The translations under genes were made by a program, and so were the position numbers. Positions 47,718-59,337 of a stretch of 64,000 bases of DNA are shown piece by piece. This DNA comes from Allium sativum (taxonomy: Eukaryota > Streptophyta > Magnoliopsida > Asparagales > Amaryllidaceae). The DNA lies in the NCBI GenBank assembly GCA_030737875.1, contig CM060918.1:777226552-777290551 (forward strand), in the 5' to 3' direction. A model generated the notes under the pieces. It ran no database searches and was not told the origin of the DNA. It saw only the letters and a list, made by a program, of their open reading frames with translations. Position 1 is the stretch's first letter. Every line of letters starts with the position of its first letter.

Positions 47718-50700
47718 TGTAACACCCCACCTCCGCCAGTACCACTCTTCCAAGGGCACTGACTTTGGAGGGGCGTTTAAACAAGGTAAACATGCATGCA
47801 GATATCACAAGACAGAACATATAAGTAAAACAGAGTAGTAAAGCAGCGGATAAAACTTAGCATTTCAAAACCATAGTCATGTTACAACAAAGTACTTGGT
47901 CATTATTTTCCAACAACAAAGTCTAGATAAAAGCATAAACTGAAAAACTGAAATACATAAAGTACTATCCCCAAAATGAAGTGATAAACCATAGCTAGCT
48001 CAATGTCCAAAACCGTACATGAGCAAATCCAGTAAGCAAGCTGTAAAGATCCAAGCTAAGCTCCAATGTTCCCACCCTGAGAACCTGAGGGGGGGGGGGG
48101 GGGAAACGGAAGAAAAGAGGCGAAAGAAAACAGGTCAGTCAAAAAGACTGGTAAGCCCTACTACTAACTGTCTATGAACTAGTAAAGCTAACTGGCATGA
48201 GAAGCTGAGATGATCATAAGGATAACAACATACTGGCATGATGATTAACTAACAAGATAGATAAAGGTGACATCGCATAATCAAGGTTAAGTTTTGCACC
48301 ACGGGTGTACTAGCATTCTAACATGTCAAGTAAAAACAAGAATTGATCCCTTGGCCCAAGCTTGGCCCAATATAATGAGGTGACCTAAATCAAGGTCCAA
48401 CTACACAGTCTAGTCGATCGGCTCCCTATAAGCCTAACTCGTCAAGTGTCGGTGTCATGCGGCATAATCATGTAATGTAGTTGACTGTGCAGGGTCTACC
48501 CTAGGGTGTATCAGGCCCTATGGTGTAACCCTCTGACACCATTCCATGATGCACAATCCAAACCTACCGTAGCCCGTGTTCAACTCCGGACTTGATGTGC
48601 ACGACCATGGTCCGCCTGAACAACCGGGGCATCATTCAGCCGTCTCTTTTGGTCTCTTACAATCAGCCCAGTAATCGTGCCCCACCCTAGCCTAGTCCTA
48701 GGGTCTTATGATACTACCAAGAAGGTTACTGCTGAAAAGGACCACGCAACTAGGGTTTCTTAACGGGTTAAATGTGGTTAACCCGATCCACACGTGGATT
48801 AAATCGGTTAAGGGTACCCAAGGCTCCCGACTTAACCTCGATTAATCCATCAAGCCCAAATTGGTTAAGTATTAAGTGGACCATGACTTAACCCTAATCG
48901 GGAGGCATTAATTAACTTAATGCTCTTTAACCTCTCACATTAGACTTTGTTGTGGTTACTAGTTAAGCCGGGCGGGTCCGGGTAGCTTTACACCACAACT
49001 AGGTCTAACCTCGAGTTCGAGCACAACATGACCAACTTCTCACATTGGGTCCTATTGTTTGTAGCCACTAGTTAAGCCGGGCGGGTCCGGGTAGATTTAT
49101 GCTACAAACTCAACCCAACCTCGAGTTGGCCACACTCATATTTTCTAAGTGTCGTATCCATTATGTTTCCAAAACATAATTACAAGTTAACATATCACGT
49201 TATGTTATAAAAACCATGTTTATGTCATCATGTTACCCAACCCCAACGTAATCCCATCGTTTACATAATCGCAACAACGCATAAAGGATAAAATAGGGAA
49301 CTTGGCATAATCATGACAAAAAGGTGTTGAAGTCACAAGTTTAACATGGTGGCATATGAGGTGTACATATGTTCATATACTTGCCTATTGCATCATTAGG
49401 CTTCAAAAGCATGCATAAAACCAAACTTAGCATATGAGTGATACATGGTGATAAATGACATGTAGAAGTTGCTAGAAGTTCGCATTTAGCCTCACATGCA
49501 AGTTATCATAAGGGATATGATAACTTTCATGTTTCCAAAATGCAACCTTCAACATAAAGCTTGGAGCTTTATGCTCACAATATCAAGTTTAACTTGCATA
49601 ACATGATAACATGATCAACCCAAACTTGCATAACATAGCAACATGTGTCATACATAATGATTAAACCAACTTGCATAATGATCAACCAAACTTGCATATA
49701 ATGACCAACCAAACTTGCATATAATGATCAACCAAACTTGCATATAATGAGCAACCAAACTTGCATATAATGATCAACCAAACTTGCATATAATGATCAA
49801 CCAAACTTGCATCATTCATTTAACTTTAGAGTTCAATAAAAAGAAAGTAGAAAAGGGCTTACAATGCTATGAAGACACAAATAAATATTTATTATAAAGA
49901 TTGAGACGAAGCCCTTATGCAAGCACCAAAAACCCAAATATGCAATCTCCAAATGAAAACCCTTGAGCCAAATCAATAAAAATCCTTGCTTTGAAATAGA
50001 AATGTTGCAACTTGACTTGAATGCAAACTAAGAACATTCATACAAGCTTGAAAATACTTGTATGCATTCAAAACCTCTCATAGAAATAAACTTAGAAATT
50101 TTAGCATGAGAGTGGAGGCCATGAGAGGAACAATTTTGACATAGTTTAGTTGTAGGAATGAATAATGATGATTTAGGCTAGGCTTAGGGGTCTTTTTATA
50201 GAGGATTAGGATAGTATTAGCCATAGGATTAACCCTAGATTCAATCCAAGCCATCAAAGCATGTCTTGGGGAAGAAGTCAAGTGTAGGAACCATCTAGGG
50301 CCTTTAGATTAAAGCTGGACCATGAGAACCATTCAAATGCAAAATCTGCATTTGAGCGAATCGGCCCATGGGTTGACAGCCAAACACCCTGGATTAACCC
50401 CTAGTCGACCCAGCGAGCTCGGGTCGACCTCAAAAATCGGCCGGTTCGGTTATTCCCCTCTCCCAATTCGCTGTTTTGAACATTTTTGCATATTTATTTA
50501 TTTAATTTTCAATTAAATATATATATATATCAATATATATATATATTTCTCTGCGCAACCCATTTCACTTAATTAAGTATACTTTAATTTGTGAATTTTT
50601 CGTGAAATTTCGCGAGGCCATATCTTGGTCATACGGACTCCGATTTTCGAAAACTCGGACTCTATTTCGCGTATTTTTCCGAGACGAACGCAATGGCGCA

Positions 50701-50786
50701 GCCCGTTTCCCTTGATTCGGATTTTACAGTTTAATTCTGCCTCCATTTATGTTATAACATGTTATTCAAAAATACGGGTTGTTACA
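47718..50786 (-). repeat. Nested chromovirus, 3' LTR
   Basis: 3,069 bp. Contains a G homopolymer (about 48090-48106) and a 23-bp tandem repeat near 49665-49815. On the minus strand the LTR starts TGTAACAACCCGTATTTTTG. Short frames inside occur in both LTRs only because the LTRs are copies. Confidence 0.9.
49660..49815. repeat. 23-bp tandem repeat in nested LTR (left)
   Basis: Unit AACTTGCATATAATGATCAA plus CCA: five full units and one shortened unit, with single-base variants (GACC, GAGC). The other LTR has one more unit at 57440-57607. Confidence 0.85.
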
Positions 50787-50800
50787 TTCTCCCCTCCTTA
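50787..50800 (-). other. Polypurine tract of nested chromovirus
   Basis: On the minus strand TAAGGAGGGGAGAA lies immediately before the LTR start at 50786, preceded by TTTCGGGGACGAAATCC, the usual chromovirus arrangement. Confidence 0.8.
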
Positions 50801-51317
50801 AAGGATTTCGTCCCCGAAATCTCCAAGTTAGGAAGAACGTATCCTACCATCCATCATCCATCTACTCAAAACATCATCCACGAGCAATCATTGTCCTTAA
50901 AAGGTTCTAAATGCTATATGATCATATGCAAAGGTGTGTGTATATGTACTTATCTAATGCGAAAATTAGGAGGTTACTGATTCAGTAAACCCCCTTAATG
51001 CAAAATATGTTAGTGAAATGAGTCCATATGTATGCAAATTCCTAACATAATTTATAATCTCTACATGAGTGCACATAACATTCATCCATATGCAACATCC
51101 ACATGATAGCATAACAAGTTTTCATCCATGAATAAGCATAAACACTCATGCATATGCGGTATGAAAGTGTGTGAGCCGATCTTAGTGCCTAACGTGTATT
51201 ATGCATCCATGAGTATCCACTTGCAAACACTTGCAACCACTTGCAAACATCAAACATAACATGTTTCAAATACATGTTTCAACCAAGGGTTTCTACCTAA
51301 GGTTCTCATGACAAGAT
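50801..51317. other. Untranslated stretch between pol and polypurine tract
   Basis: About 500 bp without a frame. It is rich in CATATG/CATCCA words and belongs to the nested element's 3' untranslated part. Confidence 0.6.
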
Positions 51318-52430
51318 TTACGAAACAAGATAAACTAGATAAGCATGGATAGCAAAGGGAAGATATACCAATCTAGGAAAAGAGATTGAAAATGTATCCT
51401 CCAAGAGAAATGGATAAAGCACGCGCCTCTTCTCCTTGCTTTCCCAAGTTGCGTCTCCCTCTGTTTCACTCCATTGCGCCTTAACAAGCTTAACTTCTTT
51501 GCTTCCTAGCTTCTTTGTCTTCATTTCCATGATACGAATCAGAGCTCGTCTCAGGGTTGCTTCATCCTCTACCTCCATGTCTTCAAGAATACTTGGTTTA
51601 ACCACTGTGGCGGGTCTGTGCAAACACTTCCGGAGATGCGAGACATGAAAGACATTATGCACTCCGGCCAGCTTCTCGGCAATTCCACCTTATAAGTCAT
51701 CTTCCCGACTCTTTCTATAGTAGGGAAGGGTCCTACGATCCTTGGTGTCAGCGAACCATATTTCGCAAAGGAGAAATCTTCACAAAGACCATATCTCCAA
51801 ATTTTAAATTCCAAGTCTGTCCTTCGCTTGTCTGCATAGGATTTCTGTCTGTCTTGGGCCGTTCTTATCCGTCTTCTAATCAATTCAACCCTCTCGGATG
51901 TGTCCCTTATCATGTCGGGCTCAATTATAATCTTATCCGTTGTCTTCCCACCAACATGTTGGTGGCTTGCACGGCCTCCCATACGAAGCTTCAAATGGTG
52001 CCATCCCTATGCTGGCTTGATAGTTATTATTATAAGCAAACTCTACAAGAGGAAGGTGGTCTTCCCAAGTACCACCGAAGTCAAGAACACAAAACCTCAA
52101 AAGATCTTCTAGCACTCTATTCACCCTTTCGGTTTGGCCATCCGTTCGGGGGTGATAGGCTGTACTCAGATTTAATCGCGTACCCATTGCTTCTTGCAAA
52201 CTGTTCTAGAACTGGCTAGTGAAAATTGGGTCACGATCGCTAACTATGCTAGAAGGAACTCCATGCAGCCGCACTATCTTTTGAAGATAAACAGATGCTA
52301 GCCGCGATACGGTCCTCTTGCTTTTCACCGGAATAAAATGGGCTCTCTTTGTAATTCTATCAATTATTACCCATATCCCATAAAGCCCAAATAGTTTGGT
52401 GGCGAACTTCTTCACCCCAACCATATATCA
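51318..52430 (-). pseudogene. Nested chromovirus pol: integrase and C-terminal tail
   Basis: Integrase inserts the cDNA into the host genome. All three catalytic acidic positions can be seen: D in IDRITKRAHF, D in SDRDPIF, E in [10 protein letters not shown]. After FTSQF a TAG (plus 52206-52208) interrupts the frame where related proteins have W. Further frameshifts lie near 51950 (after PTCWWE) and near 51670 (before HNVFHVSHLRK). The end carries a chromodomain-like tail, VKLVKAQW...DATWE. The start of the integrase, including the zinc-binding N-terminus, is missing because of the mosaic region upstream, so the protein cannot be functional. Confidence 0.85.
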
Positions 52431-52436
52431 CAAATA

Positions 52437-52900
52437 GGCTAGCCATACTCCTTAGGGGGTTTGTAACAGAACTAAGATTGAGGATAGGACTGAGAGGATA
52501 TACTTAAAAGGTAGCATGCGAGTAAGCTCTACGGAACAATAGGGATCAAGGATATACTCTTAGAAAGAGATTAAATGCGCGTATCTAGACTTCAATCTTC
52601 TAAGCCGCATTTTTCTTGTGCTTATTCCCATCGTGCCTTGACCGTCTTTTAACTTCACAATTCTGTAGTTCTTAATTCTTATTTCCAAAATATGAGTTAG
52701 AACTCATTTCATCGTTGCCTCTCATTCCACTTCCACTTATTCTTTGCCTAAAATACTTGGCTTTCACCGAACTGCGTACTCATGGTTTCATGCAAGCTTT
52801 CCAAGATTCGTTAGTGAATCTTGGATCTCGTTTACATACTATACGGTATCCCACGCAGAAAACTATCTCTTGAAAACAGTGCCAATCCACATTGCCAAAC
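52437..52900 (-). pseudogene. Second, decayed pol tail patched into the nested element
   Basis: The minus strand holds a degraded integrase stretch (FQEIV, then [13 protein letters not shown] near 52800-52890). A diverged C-terminal stretch follows (PSILGKE, then EATM and THILEIRIK, 52560-52760, with stops). It ends with a possible LTR start, TGTTACAAACCCCC, near 52469. These repeat features of the main integrase/tail at 51318-52430 but are far more decayed. They occupy the place where RNase H and the integrase N-terminus should be. The likeliest explanation is recombination with, or patch repair from, an older related element. Confidence 0.65.
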
Positions 52901-53098
52901 TGGAGCTGAGGTAAGGGCTCTCTTGAGCCTTTGAAAAGCAAGCTCACACTCCAAGTCCCATGCAAAGACTAAGTTCTTCTTCGTCAACTTAGTAAGAGGG
53001 GCTGAAATCTTAGCGAAGTCCCTGATGAACTTCCTATAGTAGCCCGCCAAACCGAGAAAACTTCTTACTTCGGTTGCACTCCTAGGAGTCTTCCACAA
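52832..53098 (-). pseudogene. Nested chromovirus pol: end of reverse transcriptase
   Basis: [24 protein letters not shown] and LTKKN...FAW...[14 protein letters not shown] are the thumb/connection part of Ty3/gypsy reverse transcriptase. The segment is one frame off from the long ORF upstream: a small indel near 53090 (within AKVVVED) shifts the frame. After TSAPV the sequence leaves the family pattern, so RNase H is missing. Confidence 0.85.
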
Positions 53099-55299
53099 CC
53101 ACTTTCGCGGGATCCACCGCTATGCCTTGCTTAGAAACTATATGTCCAAGAAACCGAACTTCCCTTCTCCAGAAATGACATTTGGAGAACTTGGCTTTCA
53201 ACTGATGCGCTCTAAGCGTATTCATCACTTCCTTGAGATGCCTAGCATGCTCTCCCTCATCCTTTGAGAAGATCAGAATATCATCCACGAAGACAACAAC
53301 AAACTTGTTGAGGAACTCCCTGAACACCCTATTCATCAAGTCTACGAAGTATGCGGGTGCATTAGTCAAACTGAATAGCATGACAAGCCATTCAAAGAAT
53401 CCATCTGGAGTCCTAAACGCAGTTTTATCAATACTATCCTCAGCTACTCTAAGCTGATGGAATCCGGTAGCTAGATAGAGCTGAGAGAAAACAGAAGCAC
53501 CAACAAACTGGTCAAAGAGATCATCAATCCTCGGTAACGGGTGCCTATTCTTCTTTGTCAGCTTGTTCAATTCTCGATAATCAACACATAGACGAAGCGA
53601 ACCATCCGCCTTAGTAGAAAATACCACCGGAGCACCCCATTCAGAAATGCTTCGTCTAATAAAATTCTTCTCAAGCAACTCCTTGATTTGCTTACTGAGC
53701 TCCCTTCTTTCACGAGGGGCCATGTGCCTAACAGGCAATGATACTGGCTTGGCATTATCGACTAGATAAATGCGGAAATCTATCTCTCGTTTAGGGGGTA
53801 ACCCCTTAACTTCTTCAAAGACATCGGGATAGTCTCGGACCACCCTTACAGATTGCAGATCATCGATGGACGAGTCGAGAGATTCAAGACAACATAACAT
53901 GACGGGACCTCTAGGGTTACAAGAAATTTCTAGGGTATTACCGAGGCGAGTCATGAGCCTCTCCACCCTATGCTCACAATCGAGGATGGCTCCATAACTG
54001 GACAACCAATCCATGCCCAAGACCAACCCATATCCCGTGACCCCGAGAACATAAGCACTGCACGTGAATTCTACGGCCAAAATAGAAATTTTCAAATCCA
54101 CCCAAATCATAGACAGATGGGCGGAACCCCCAATTGGATTTGAAACACAAACGGGATCCTCAACTAGGCTAGTACTTAGGTGCAAACCTTCAACAAAATC
54201 AGAAATAAAACTATGCGATGTGCCAGAATCAAACAAGGTATGAACAGGGAAATCAGAAATGTAAACAAGGTTTTCTACAGAAATACTACCTCGATCAAGA
54301 ACTGGAGCGATGTTGAGAGTATGCACTAGCCCTCCAGAAGGTCCTGCACGCTGATTCTGCCCTTGCCCTTGTCCTTTCTTCTTGGGGCAATCCTTGCTAA
54401 GATGTCCAGGCTCTCCACAGTGAAAGCATTCGCCCAACTTCCTCTTCTTCTTCCTACAGTCTTTGGCTATGTGCCCAGTAATCCCACAGAAGTTGCACTT
54501 CCTCCTTTCTCTTGACTTGTTGTTCTTGCTATGGTTGTTCTTATCTCTTTCCTCGGTATCTTCCTTCTTGCCTTGGGACTCATTTGCCTTGACCTCCTTC
54601 TTGCCACTCTTATCTTCCTCTTGAAGTAAGGCCATATTCACCAAATTTTCGAAGGTCGCCCCCAGGGGTATATGAGACATGGCCAAACCGCGCAATGGCT
54701 CATTCAATCCTAGAGCAAAGTGTAGGGCCTTCTTCTGAGCTGTGTTTACCAATTCTATGCCGAACTGAGCAAGTTGATTAAACATATCCACGTATTCCCT
54801 AACTGTCATGTCCCCTTGCTTTAGAGATAGGAACCTCTTCATCTGAAGATTCTCTTCTGTCGGTGATAGGAACTTTAGTCCAAACCTTCTCCTAAAGTCA
54901 TCCCAAGTCTCAATTGGTCTAGTAGTGGTGGTGACTACCCACCAATAAGCAGCTTCCCCTTTCAATAGCCATACCGCCAACAGAACTTTCCTACGATCTT
55001 CCACATCAAAGATAGCAAAGAGGTCTTCAGTTTCCTTTAACCAGTTTCTTGCCTCCACGGGAGTCTCCGTTCCGACAAAATTCTTGCAACCCATCGCCTT
55101 AAAGTCTTTGCAAAGCTTTGCGAAATCCTCTTGCGGATGCTGAGGGGGAGGAGGAACCTCAGCTATGGGAGGAGATGTTAGCGACGGGGGAAGGAGGAGG
55201 AATGTTCGCGGGGCCGGCTTTATTCGCCCTTGCCTCCATAAATTTCCAGAACCAGACGGGTACTTGTACGCCTTCCGGGATGTTAAAGCGATCGGCCAT
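53082..55299 (-). pseudogene. Nested chromovirus gag-protease-reverse transcriptase ORF
   Basis: Starts at the ATG on the minus strand at 55299 ([14 protein letters not shown]). A frameshift in the proline-rich part near 55150-55190 separates it from a 670-codon ORF (55094-53082). In that ORF: gag core (residues about 10-160), two CCHC zinc knuckles (C200-C213 and C223-C236), aspartic protease ([11 protein letters not shown], active D289) and reverse transcriptase with FVDDILIFS (D604, D605). gag and pol share one frame. The first RT catalytic aspartate, expected in FSxxDL, is tyrosine (Y540; codon at 53475-53477), so the polymerase would be inactive even without the frameshifts. Confidence 0.9.
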
Positions 55300-55479
55300 A
55301 CTAAAACGAAGAAAAAGATAGATTCAGAACGAAGAAATGAAGGATAGTGCTATGGCTTTTGGGGAATAGCCTTTTTAAAATAACTAGACTTTTCTTGGAA
55401 AATACTTAATTGGTTTTGAAAATAGTTTTTCAAAAGGTAAGTTTCAAAAACACTTTTGCTCAAATCTTGTAAACCTTAT

Positions 55480-55493
55480 GCTCTGATACCAAA
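55480..55493 (-). other. Primer-binding site of nested chromovirus
   Basis: On the minus strand TTTGGTATCAGAGC directly follows the 5' LTR: a full match to the initiator tRNA-Met site. Confidence 0.9.
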
Positions 55494-58400
55494 TGTAACA
55501 CCCCACCTCCGCCAGTACCACTCTTACAAGGGCACTGACTTTGGAGGGGCGTTTAAACAAGGTAAACATGCATGCAGATATCACAAGACAGAACATATAA
55601 GTAAAACAGAGTAGTAAAGCAACGGATAAAACTTAGCATTTCAAAACCATAGTCATGTTACAACAAAGTACTTGGTCATTATTTTCCAACAACAAAGTCT
55701 AGATAAAAGCATAAACTGAAAAACTGAAATACATAATGTACTATCCCCAAAATGAAGTGATAAACCATAGCTAGCTCAATGTCCAAAACCGTACATGAGC
55801 AAATCCAGTAAGCAAGCTGTAAAGATCCAAGCTAAGCTCCAATGTTCCCACCCTGAGAACCTGGGGGGGGGGGGAAACGGAAGAAAAGAGGCGAAAGAAA
55901 ACAGGTCAGTCAAAAAGACTGGTAAGCCCTACTACTAACTGTCTATGAACTAGTAAAGCTAACTGGCATGAGAAGCTGAGATGATCATAAGGATAACAAC
56001 ATACTGGCATGATGATTAACTAACAAGATAGATAAAGGTGACATCGCATAATCAAGGTTAAGTTTTGCACCACGGGTGTACTAGCATTCTAACATGTCAA
56101 GTAAAAACAAGAATTGATCCCTTGGCCCAAGCTTGGCCCAATATAATGAGGTGACCTAAATCAAGGTCCAACTACACAGTCTAGTCGATCGGCTCCCTAT
56201 AAGCCTAACTCGTCAAGTGTCGGTGTCATGCGGCATAATCATGTAATGTAGTTGACTGTGCAGGGTCCACCCTAGGGTGTATCAGGCCCTATGGTGTAAC
56301 CCTCTGACACCATTCCATGATGCACAATCCAAACCTACCGTAGCCCGTGTTCAACTCCGGACTTGATGTGCACGACCATGGTCCGCCTGAACAACCGGGG
56401 CATCATTCAGCCGTCTCTTTTGGTCTCTTACAATCAGCCCAGTAATCGTGCCCCACCCTAGCCTAGTCCTAGGGTCTTATGATACTACCAAGAAGGTTAC
56501 TGCTGAAAAGGACCACGCAACTAGGGTTTCTTAACGGGTTAAATGTGGTTAACCCGATCCACACGTGGATTAAATCGGTTAAGGGTACCCAAGGCTCCCG
56601 ACTTAACCTCGATTAATCCATCAAGCCCAAATTGGTTAAGTATTAAGTGGACCATGACTTAACCCTAATCGGGAGGCATTAATTAACTTAATGCGCTTTA
56701 ACCTCTCACATTAGACTTTGTTGTGGTTACTAGTTAAGCCGGGCGGGTCCGGGTAGCTTTACACCACAACTAGGTCTAACCTCGGGTTCGAGCACAACAT
56801 GACCAACTTCTCACATTGGGTCCTATTGTTTGTAGCCACTAGTTAAGCCGGGCGGGTCCGGGTATATTTATGCTACAAACTCAACCCAACCTCGAGTTGG
56901 CCACACTCATATTTTCTAAGTGTCATGTCCATTATGTTTCCAAAACATAATTACAAGTTAACATATCACGTTATGTTATAAAAACCATGTTTATGTCATC
57001 ATGTTACCCAACCCCAACGTAATCCCATCGTTTACATAATCGCAACAACGCATAAAGGATAAAATAGGGAAATTGGCATAATCATGACAAAAAGGTGTTG
57101 AAGTCACAAGTTTAACATGGTGGCATATGAGGTGTACATATGTTCATATACTTGCCTATTGCATCATTAGGCTTCAAAAGCATGCATAAAACCAAACTTA
57201 GCATATGAGTGATACATGGTGATAAATGACATGTAGAAGTTGCTAGAAGTTCGCATTTAGCCTCACATGCAAGTTATCATAAGGGATACGATAACTTTCA
57301 TGTTGCCAAAATGCAACCTTCAACATAAAGCTTGGAGCTTTATGCTCACAATATCAAGTTTAACTTGCATAACATGATAACATGATCAACCCAAACTTGC
57401 ATAACATAGCAACATGTGTCATACATAATGATTAAACCAACTTGCATAATGATCATCCAAACTTGCATATAATGATCAACCAAACTTGCATATAATGATC
57501 AACCAAACTTGCATATAATGACCAACCAAACTTGCATATAATGATCAACCAAACTTGCATATAATGATCAACCAAACTTGCATATAATGATCAACCAAAC
57601 TTGCATCATTCATTTAACTTTAGAGTTCAATAAAAAGAAAGTAGAAAAGGGCTTACAATGCTATGAAGACACAAATAAATATTTATTATAAAGATTGAGA
57701 CGAAGCCCTTATGCAAGCACCAAAAACCCAAATATGCAATCTCCAAATGAAAACCCTTGAGCCAAATCAATAAAAATCCTTGCTTTGAAATAGAAATGTT
57801 GCAACTTGACTTGAATGCAAACTAAGAACATTCATACAAGCTTGAAAATACTTGTATGCATTCAAAACCTCTCATAGAAATAAACTTAGAAATTTTAGCA
57901 TGAGAGTGGAGGCCATGAGAGGAACAATTTTGACATAGTTTAGTTGTAGGAATGAATAATGATGATTTAGGCTAGGCTTAGGGGTCTTTTTATAGAGGAT
58001 TAGGATAGTATTAGCCATAGGATTAACCCTAGATTCAATCCAAGCCATCAAAGCATGTCTTGGGGAAGAAGTCAAGTGTAGGAACCATCTAGGGCCTTTA
58101 GATTAAAGCTGAACCATGAGAACCATTCAAATGCAAAATCTGCATTTGAGCGAATCGGCCCACGGATTGACAGCAAAACACCCTGGATTAACCCCTAGTC
58201 GACCCAGCAAGCTCGGGTCGACCTCAAAAATCGGCCGGTTCGGTTATTCCCCTCTCCCAATTCGCTGTTTTGAACATTTTTGCATATTTATTTATTAATT
58301 TTCAATTATATATATATATATATATATATCAATTTATATATATTTCTCTGCGCAACCCATTTCACTTAATTAAGTATACTTTAATTTGTGAATTTTTCGT

Positions 58401-58583
58401 GAAACTTCGCGAGGCCATATCTTAGTCATACGGACTCCGATTTTCGAAAACTCGGACTCTATTTCGCGTATTTTTCCGAGACGAACACAATGGCACAGCC
58501 CGTTTCCCTTGATTCAGATTTTACAGTTTAATTCTGCCTCCATTTATGTTATAACATGTTATTCAAAAATACGGGTTGTTACA
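55494..58583 (-). repeat. Nested chromovirus, 5' LTR
   Basis: 3,090 bp, near-identical to the left LTR. Differences seen include a shorter G run (55863-55874), one additional 23-bp unit and scattered substitutions. A TA microsatellite lies near 58307-58330. Confidence 0.9.
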
Positions 58584-59300
58584 ATTAGGGTTAATCCGTA
58601 GAGCTAATTAAATATAAGTTATTCAATTAGAATTTATCGAATATTCGTTATTCAAATTAAGAGTTAACCAGATAGAGTTAATTGAACATAGTTAATCAAA
58701 TTAGGATTTAATTGAATGTTAGTTATTCAATTAAAGTTGATCGAATATAGTTATTGAGATAGAGTTAGTCAAACATAGTTACTCAGGATAAGTTACCATT
58801 TCGTACGACTGCTAGCGTAATTTGCAGGGCTGCAGATAGCCTAGGGCGGTCGAATGTTTCCTGAGGGAATCAGGCGTAACCATTGTGATCACTGCGATCT
58901 AGAGTCAAGCGAATGGAGTTAAATCAAATATTAGTTATTCGAATAAAGTTAAAAGGAATTATCGAACATTAGTTATTCGAATAGAGTTAAAGGAGTTATA
59001 GAATATAGCTTATTCGGAAGGAGTTAAGTGATAAGAGCTAAATCAAATAGGATTAATCGATAAGAGTTAAATCCAATAGAGTTAATTGATAAGAGTAAAT
59101 CGAATATAGTTTATTCGAAGAAAGGTTTTCGAACCTAGTTATTCGAAAGAGAGATTATCAAATATAGTTATTCGAAGGGAGGAGTTATCGAATAGGGATT
59201 TATTCGAAAGAAAGTTACGTAAGGAAGTTTCAAATGTTGAGTATCAACATAAATAAGTTTTGAAAAGATAAATGGATTTGTAGCACTTTTCCTACCTTAG
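58584..59300 (+). other. Element B interior, 3' part, non-coding repeat array
   Basis: Dominated by variants of GAGTTAATCGAATATAGTTA and ATAGTTATTCGAA, continuing the array broken at 47717. A distinct unique patch (58800-58905, with CCTAGGGCGGTCG) interrupts the array. No coding frame. Confidence 0.7.
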
Positions 59301-59302
59301 CA

Positions 59303-59337
59303 ATTTCGAGGACGAAATTATTTTAAGTGGGGAAGAA
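59303..59337 (+). other. Polypurine tract region of element B
   Basis: TTTCGAGGACGAAATT followed by TTTTAAGTGGGGAAGAA, directly before the TGTAATGACC start of the 3' LTR. Nearly identical to that of element A. Confidence 0.88.

Larger units (their letters stand above)
47718..58583 (-). mobile_element. Nested chromovirus-type Ty3/gypsy element (10.9 kb, minus strand)
   Basis: LTRs at 47718-50786 and 55494-58583 with TGTAACA...TGTTACA ends; primer site and gag next to the right LTR and polypurine tract next to the left, so it reads right to left. Flanks are GTTAG and ATTAG, a 5-bp target duplication with one change, inside the repeat array of element B's interior. Its LTRs are nearly identical, so it is the youngest large insertion in the window. 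The gag-pol is broken in several places. Confidence 0.9.

Noticed and set aside
49660..49815. Regular 23-bp repeats resembling a CRISPR array
   Set aside because: The units are directly adjacent with no spacers and lie in a plant retrotransposon LTR; this is a minisatellite.
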